From Dipteris shenzhenensis (Eukaryota > Polypodiophyta > Polypodiopsida > Gleicheniales), in the NCBI GenBank assembly GCA_047967505.1, contig CM106539.1: a stretch of DNA of 64,000 nucleotides. One strand, given 5' to 3'. The translations under genes were made by a program, and so were the position numbers. Under the pieces are notes generated by a model that saw only the letters and a list, made by a program, of their open reading frames with translations, was not told the DNA's origin and made no database searches. This document shows, piece after piece, positions 58,721-64,000 of this stretch (positions are counted from its first letter, which is position 1; every line of letters starts with the position of its first letter).

Positions 58721-58929
58721 AGTGATGCTTGCTACGACTTATCAAAGAAAAACTTGTTTGTACAACCATTCATTATACAAACCTTTTGCAAATCATGCAC
58801 CTCTTGGTTTTTTTTGTCAAGTTTCATCTACATGTTGGAAAAGTTCTATTAAATTACAGTAGTTTTCTCTTTTGTGTCCATTACCAAAATTGTTTTCATT
58901 TCATTATGAAATGGGGTTTTGTTGAGTCT
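58721..58929. other. Unassigned spacer
   Basis: AT-rich, with no recognisable content. Confidence 0.4.
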
Positions 58930-58953
58930 TCACACACACACACACACACACAC
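58930..58953. repeat. CA microsatellite
   Basis: About eleven CA dinucleotides. Confidence 0.9.
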
Positions 58954-59052
58954 AAAAACAAACCTTTAAAAGCTCTTGCATCATTTCCATACATGTGCTT
59001 AAGAGTTGTAGCTTGAATGGGCAGAGACAAGGACAGTCCATGGAGGAGATGG

Positions 59053-59262
59053 GTAGAGAGAGAGAGAGAGGGGGGGGGGAGAAAGAGAGAGAGAGGGGGG
59101 GAGGGAAGGAAGGAGAGAAAGAGAGAGAGAGAGGGGGGGGGGGAAGGGGGGTTGAAAGGGGGCAAGGGTATAGAGGCAGCTGGAGAAAAGAGAGAGTACA
59201 TGAGAGATGAGAGAGAGGGAATTGGATATTCAAAGAGAGAAGAGAGAAGAGAGAAGAGAGAG
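59053..59262. repeat. Long polypurine tract
   Basis: AG runs alternate with G runs up to eleven bases; almost no pyrimidines occur across 59053-59142. Frames over it on both strands are repeat-derived. Confidence 0.9.
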
Positions 59263-59269
59263 TACACTT

Positions 59270-59656
59270 GCATTTTTTGGGCACACTTGTCAAAAAATGC
59301 TCACCAAGAAACATCCTTCACAAACGAGTGCATGTGCAACATTGGCAATGCTATACTAAACACATGGCACGTAAGTGCCCAAAAAGATATACATTTGTAC
59401 CTCTCTTGCTATTCACTTGATTTTCTACCCATACTATAATAAAAGGTGCCATTTATACTTCAATTGATCACACAACACCTGTGAGCATTGATGGCAACTT
59501 GAGAAGATGGACTAGTCAATACCTCCAATGCACACTGTCACTTGCAAAAATTTGCCTTGCATGCTTTGCTAGCAAATACACTATGACAGGTTCACAAACA
59601 AGAAAGAGAAAGCACCTAAGGATTACCCATCAATAACTACAACAAATCCCAAAATC
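59270..59656 (+). pseudogene. Second Helitron copy, continued
   Basis: The family blocks IGNAILNTWHVSAQKD (about 59345) and YLQCTLSLAKICLACFASKY (about 59510-59570) align with MGNAFLHSQQMSAQLA and YLRRSHMDDICLATFAAEY of the first copy. This places it as the direct continuation of 52721-54750 after the 4.5-kb interruption. It ends at the poly(T) of the LINE that follows. Confidence 0.78.
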
Positions 59657-61670
59657 TTTTTTTTTGGAAAATGTGCGTTTATATTAATATGGTGTCAATA
59701 TATGTACAATCGTCAAAAAATACCAACTTCTAAAAGAAGTTCTGATCATTAACAATGCAATCTCTAGCTATAGTAGTAATCGTCCGTTCAGCTGAAAAAC
59801 CAGTAGCAGAAACAAAAAAGAACAGTGATCTAGGCCATCTCCTGCAGCTCTTCCTTGGGCGTGAGGTGTGTAACTACTCGCAGAACAATCGTGCATGGGA
59901 TACGTGGATGGGGGCATGGCTTTCGGACTCTAGTTCGTGTTCTAGGCTCCAGAGGCTTGAAATTGGGAGGAGTGACTACATTACGAACTTTGAAAGTAAC
60001 TCCAGCAGGGTCATTCCGTGACACCGGTCTCTTGTAGACAACCAAGGGAGGGGGGCCGATGGAGAAGGCGTAACGCAGGCCAAAGAGACATGCAGAGATG
60101 CCATGGTGGTGAGGAGAGGCTATGTTGCAGGGAAGGCTAAATACATTTGACCCGTAGGCACAGGGAAAGAAAGAACAAGCTCACAAATCTTGACCATCGT
60201 CATTGCCTAGCCATGAGATAGTACCATTTGTGGGGTGGAGGTCATGGGGAACTCTTCTTTTCCTAGCTGTTTTTGCAGCTATGCCAGCAGAGCAGTGTCT
60301 TTATTTGTGAATTGTTCATCCTTTTTGCAGCACTCTTGCATTTGCTACTACAGTCATGATATCTTTTCAAGATTAGCACCTCTTTCCTGTGTTCAAACAT
60401 ACATTCATTACAATTTAATTAGTACCAATAGAAACATTACCAAAAATCTTAGCGTATCTTTAAGCCCATAGAGACCAAAGAATGGAGTTGTGCATAATGT
60501 GCCAATTTTTTGGGGACCTGGTTGGTATGTCACCCAGTAGAAGGAAAACATAATTGATCGAGAAAAAGCCAAACTATTTGTGCACATTGTCCCATACTTC
60601 TCTAGAATGTCTGCACTACCAGTTTAGAAACAGATGAGAGATATCTTCTTGTGCTCTGTTACATCTTTGGTAATAACCATCTCCTTCTCCTATTATCAAT
60701 GCTTGTTTGGCTGTCCAGACTCCTTTGTGCATGATGAGCCATAGGAGGCAAGCCTCTTTCTCTGGGAGTTCTATATCCCACATTTTTTTGAATCTTTTAG
60801 ACCACTCTTTCCAAATCTGTTCTCAACCACTTCCAATTTAGTTGAGCTAGGAGCTCTTCCTGTCCTTCGACAAAGATGGGGACGGTGGGGTAGAGTTCTA
60901 ACTGGCCTGCCCAGCTAAATTCTTTAGTAGATGGAGGAGCCCTTCCACCCATCCACGCAGTTGATTCTCTATCCCAAAGTGTCTGTCTCATGGCTAGCAT
61001 CTCTAAGTCAAACCTATTGAGTTTAAATCTAACTTTTAATATGTCATTTTCTATCCACTTCCTTTGCTCTCTATCCCACATATCTCCCCAGACCCAAATC
61101 CCTTTCTTGTTGAGCCACAAGACGTTCTTGATTTCATCGTCCCTAAGCAAGGTGGCTAACCAAATGGTTGAAAACCAAATTGAATCATTGGCCACGAAAG
61201 TGCCCATTTTCCTAGAGAACCCTTTCTAGATCACGTATAGCCTCAGTGACTCCTAGGCTAACCACATACCTTTCCAAAGGTCTGAGCCCTTTGCTATGCA
61301 GGCTTCCTTTCTATAGAGGGCAGACCCAACCAGAAGGTGTTCTCAATGTTTACACCTAACAATCTTTACCTTACTTACATTTCTAAGAATTAAGTAAGCC
61401 CAAATCTTATCCGGGTTCTGCACTGCCTTTATGATCCATTGCGCCATGAATCTAGCCGCAGATTTTTCAACATCTGTTATTCCTAGTCCACCTACAATCT
61501 TTGGTTTTGTGCAAGTTTGCCATTTCACTTTAGGGACCTTGTGATTGACCTCATCTCCTCCTTAAAGAAAGGATCTGAACAAACTATTGATACTGAAATG
61601 AACTTCTTGGTTGGGAACTAGCAGGAGATAAAATAAATCATGGAGGGGTAGATGTAATAGTTGAGGACAA
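59657..61670 (-). pseudogene. LINE ORF2, C-terminal part
   Basis: The minus strand begins just inside the CACTA end and reads VPNQEVHFSINSLFRSF, GGDEVNHKVPKVKWQTCTKP, KIVGGLGITDVEKSAARFMA, DSIWFSTIWLATLLRDDEIK and LWLNKKGIWVWGDMWD. The zinc-binding domain follows: LPEKEACLLWLIMHKGVWTA, YYQRCNRAQEDISHLF. This is the end of the reverse transcriptase and the zf-RVT domain of a plant LINE, with stops near 61560, 61320 and in the zinc domain (Cys replaced by a stop or Trp). A T run at 59657-59665 is the complement of its poly(A) tail. About 800 bp between the zinc domain and the tail have no recognised domain. The 5' part is missing; it copies RNA into DNA in intact elements. Confidence 0.85.
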
Positions 61671-61782
61671 CACTACAAGGCACAGGCCCTTTTCTGACAG
61701 AAATACTGACCTTTTTGACACTAAAAAGTTTTTTTTAAACGAGCATAAAGGTCGGTATTTATGTTGCTATTAGTGTCGAAAA

Positions 61783-61897
61783 AGAATAGTCGCTATATAA
61801 GCATCGCTATATAGCGACACTAATAAACATCACTATATAGCAACACTGGTGAACTTCGCTATATAGCGACACTGGTAAACATCACTATATAGCAATG
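61783..61897. repeat. Subterminal palindromic repeats (CGCTATATAGCG)
   Basis: Five copies of a CTATATA word are spaced about 26 bp apart, two of them inside the perfect 14-bp palindrome TCGCTATATAGCGA (61804-61817 and 61856-61869), alternating with a CATCACTATATAGCAA variant. In CACTA elements such repeats are the transposase-binding sites. Confidence 0.85.
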
Positions 61898-61913
61898 ATT
61901 TACGAAGCTAAAG

Positions 61914-61974
61914 AAAACATTAGTGGAGTTAAACAAGGCTACAAGCAAGCCCTGTTTAGCTCCACTAATGTTTT
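61914..61974. repeat. 27-bp-arm inverted repeat (hairpin)
   Basis: Arms 61914-61940 and 61948-61974 pair at 25 of 27 positions by hand count, with a 7-base loop ACAAGCA. A transcript would form a stable stem-loop. Confidence 0.9.
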
Positions 61975-61991
61975 TTTTAAAGTAATTATAA

Positions 61992-62187
61992 AAGAATGTT
62001 GTTTGTTACAAAATTTCCCTTGTGAAAAGGGTGATACAAAATCGCTCAAACAAGTCGAGCGACAGAAGCATATATGTGTCAAAGATATACAACATTCTTT
62101 GTTACAAAATTACCCTTTCAAAAAGGGCGATACAAAATCACTCAAATGAGCTAACATACAGAAGCATATACATGGCAAAGTATATGC
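61992..62187. repeat. 96-bp tandem duplication and CTA triplets
   Basis: TTGTTACAAAATT(T/A)CCCTT recurs at 62003 and 62099, with AAGGG(T/C)GATACAAAATC(G/A)CTCAAA in both copies. A (CTA)n run at 62191-62210 follows. Confidence 0.85.
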
Positions 62188-62205
62188 AAACTACTACTAC
62201 TACTA

Positions 62206-62782
62206 CTACTGCTCATCCAAATCATCATCCTCGTCCTTGTCACACTGGCCTGATCCCTGGCCCTCGTGAGCTACACCTAATCCTTGGCCCTCATTGAAGC
62301 CGTGTAAGCCTAATCCCTCGTCATCACCGCTCACCTCCACTGATGGGACATTCGAGCTTTGATTCTAAGAGTGAAATCATATTAATTGGAAATTAGATTG
62401 GAACTTAAAAGATAAAACAGTTTAAAAAGTGAGATTACAAGTAGGAGTAGACTTATACCGTGCGAGCAGCCACCTTAGCCCAATCGACTATCGCTCCTTG
62501 TGCCTCCTGCTTAATAAACCACGACTTTGTTCCTATGTGGAAACCGCGTCTCGTCTCTGTGTCTGTGGGAAGGCGACCCATCACAGCTTGCTATGGGCCC
62601 AATTTACGAGAGTTAGATAAAGTGCATGCAATATGTAGTAAAACAAATAGAACAATATATTCAATGAGAAGAAGTAGACTTACCACAGTTGCCTCAAATG
62701 CTAACCGTCCACCTACACCAAAGTACGAAGTACCTACGGGTGGTAGCAAGCTAAGGGTGTCCACTTTTTGATGACTTTCCAT
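62206..62782 (-). CDS. Candidate three-exon gene, unknown function
   Basis: Minus-strand exons 62782-62684, 62590-62459 and 62364-62206 join in phase 0 through introns with GTAAGT...CATAG and GTATAAGT...TCTTAG borders, giving 129 residues with no stop. The translated exons begin MESHQKVDTLSLLPPVGTSY, QAVMGRLPTDTETRRGFHIG and NQSSNVPSVEVSGDDEGLGL. The protein ends in a Gly/Gln-rich and then acidic tail (CDKDEDDDLDEQ). The first ATG at 62782 may not be the true start. An overlapping frame (62982-62734) suggests that upstream exons or a frameshift exist. I do not recognise the family. Its position just inside a CACTA end suggests a transposon gene or captured host gene exons. Confidence 0.45.
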
Positions 62783-62982
62783 GGCTTGGGAGGGGGTAGA
62801 ACATCTTTTTTTGCATACAAATTGGGAAATCTGATCTTGTTCCCTAAGTATTTAGTTCTCGAAGTCTTAAGACAAAACACCACACATGCCTTTGTGCACA
62901 TAATGGTGTGATCTAATTGAAAATTGGAGTTACTCATAAAAACTTTGTTTGCGGCCCACTTCAAGGTCATAGCACATGTCAC

Positions 62983-63530
62983 ACTTTTTCACAAACAGAC
63001 ACTATGACACTAAATTCACAATTTCTCCCTTGTTATACATCAAATGAAGGTGAAACTTGATTGGAAGTGTGTTCACATATGGTGGAACTTAACTTGATTT
63101 TTTGGAATCTTTTGGAAGGGTTATATAAATAATATTAAAATTTGCAAATTTATGGACAAAAAAAGGCACATTTTTTGTACCACAATATTTTTTTAGTATT
63201 ATGATTAATAGAACAAATCCAATTTGATAGAGGGTTAGTGGACACAAAGGTTATGTGCTGGAATTGAAAGATCACAAATTTAATGGTTGGATTTTGAGAG
63301 ATCTGAGATTAATTTTTACTTTAACTTGTTAGAGGAGTGGTAAAGAAAAATGAAATAAATAGAATAATTTATGCACATAACCAATTATGTCAAAATTCAC
63401 ATATGTTAACCTCCTCCATGTGATGAATCCAAGGAAAAATTTTTGGTTAAAATTGACATAGGGAGGGGTCAATTTTGGCCTCCCCATGTTAAAATCCCCC
63501 CTTTATGGAAAAGGGGCTAGCCAAGCCAAA
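62983..63530. other. Unassigned AT-rich spacer
   Basis: No domain or terminal repeat was seen. Confidence 0.4.
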
Positions 63531-63533
63531 TAC

Positions 63534-63553
63534 CCAAGCCTAATTAGGCTTGG
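63534..63553. repeat. 20-bp perfect palindrome
   Basis: CCAAGCCTAATTAGGCTTGG reads the same on both strands. A partial repeat of TAGGCTTGG follows at 63561-63569. Confidence 0.9.
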
Positions 63554-63689
63554 AAAGTTAGGCTTGGTAGATCACCAACCCTAGTGGCCACCATTTGGGG
63601 GGTGGCATGGTGCACATGTGGAAGGATGATTCATTAGATAGCTCATCTAAATTGCATCATCATCTCGCCATGTAAGCAAGTTTGACTAT

Positions 63690-64000
63690 GGTCACCCATG
63701 CCACCTCCCCACCTTTTGCCACCTCACACATCATCAATGTCCATGTCATCATCTCACCCTCTTCCACATCATCACATGAGCTACCATATCACCTTGCCAC
63801 ATCATAATGATTTGCCATATCACCATTCTACATTTTTGCCACCTCAGCCACGTGTGCCACATCATCAAGCCACATCATAGGCATGGTTGGAGCCTAGTCA
63901 TCAATCAGCCGCCACCTTTGTCTTCCACCTCATCTTTGCCAACTCATCATTGCCACCTCGTGTTGCCATATCATAAAGCCATATCACATGCTTAGCCACC
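63690..64000 (+). other. CCACATCA-rich stretch at the window edge
   Basis: Repeated GCCACCTCA, CCACATCATCA and CCATATCACC words, with CCACGTG near 63849. It looks like the copia leaders at 4440-5030 and 11930-12435 and runs off the window. Confidence 0.6.

Larger units (their letters stand above)
61671..64000 (+). mobile_element. Left end of a probable CACTA (En/Spm) transposon
   Basis: CACTACAAGG at 61671 matches the plant CACTA terminal motif, preceded by CAA (61668-61670), a possible 3-bp target copy. Within 230 bp are the palindromic subterminal repeats typical of these elements. The other end (CTTGTAGTG) is not found in the window, so the element either continues beyond 64000 or is truncated. 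How far it extends past about 63000 is unknown. No transposase (Tnp2-type) domain was recognised. Confidence 0.6.

Noticed and set aside
58896-59439. Several 95-140-codon frames on both strands
   Set aside because: They translate the AG/G-rich tract; only the part after about 59270 (Helitron remnant) has real similarity.

Overview
This window is nuclear DNA from a land plant. It is dominated by decayed transposable elements and holds one convincing host gene. That gene is a five-exon STAY-GREEN (magnesium dechelatase) homologue at 32525-34065. The organism is a plant because of this gene, the copia elements primed by initiator tRNA-Met, and the CACTA-type subterminal repeats. The density of old nested elements, the AT-rich spacers and the lack of a C-terminal cysteine motif in the STAY-GREEN protein would suit a large non-seed-plant genome such as a fern. 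That placement is inference only.

Layout, left to right. 1-2830 is mostly unassigned, with CT microsatellites and a LINE scrap (1553-1797). 2838-9354 is a badly decayed plus-strand Ty1/copia element: LTR end, primer-binding site at 3075, a 2-kb leader rich in CCACATCA/G-box motifs, broken gag and pol, and a 355-bp tandem repeat. 9357-13657 holds a second related leader and minisatellites. 13657-27260 is a nest. The host is a minus-strand, gag-only copia element (called X here). Its 3' LTR was split by a minus-strand copia element (A, 13698-17960, TSD CAAGA) and then by a plus-strand copia element (C, 17980-23909, TSD AAGCA). Its leader carries a solo LTR of the A family (B, 26422-27120, TSD GGAAA). 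Every one of these joints can be read base by base.

27430-31160 begins with a truncated copia LTR and continues as a decayed Helitron with Rep, PIF1 helicase and a C-terminal endonuclease/exonuclease/phosphatase-like domain. That arrangement belongs to the Helentron/Helitron2 lineage. A SINE-like insert with a 13-bp target duplication follows (31184-31415), then the STAY-GREEN gene.

34736-58720 is mostly non-coding. Six copies of an unclassified repeat (four forward, two reverse) each have a conserved head block, a purine-rich 'aggaaaaattaggg' tail and (TG)n at the joints. Minisatellites and an unrecognised degenerate ORF cluster (42240-43024) lie between copies. A second Helitron copy (52721-54750, resuming 59270-59656) is split by the reverse-orientation repeat block and ended by a LINE (59657-61670). 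61671 onward looks like the left end of a CACTA transposon: a CACTACAAGG terminus, palindromic subterminal repeats, a 27-bp-arm hairpin and a possible three-exon minus-strand gene. The window ends in another CCACATCA-rich stretch like the copia leaders.

The elements do not form a shared pathway. The window records insertion, truncation and repeat expansion around a single chlorophyll-degradation gene. The most unusual content is the endonuclease-bearing Helitron in a plant, the (TG)n-joined repeat family, and the gag-only element with its fully resolved insertion history.
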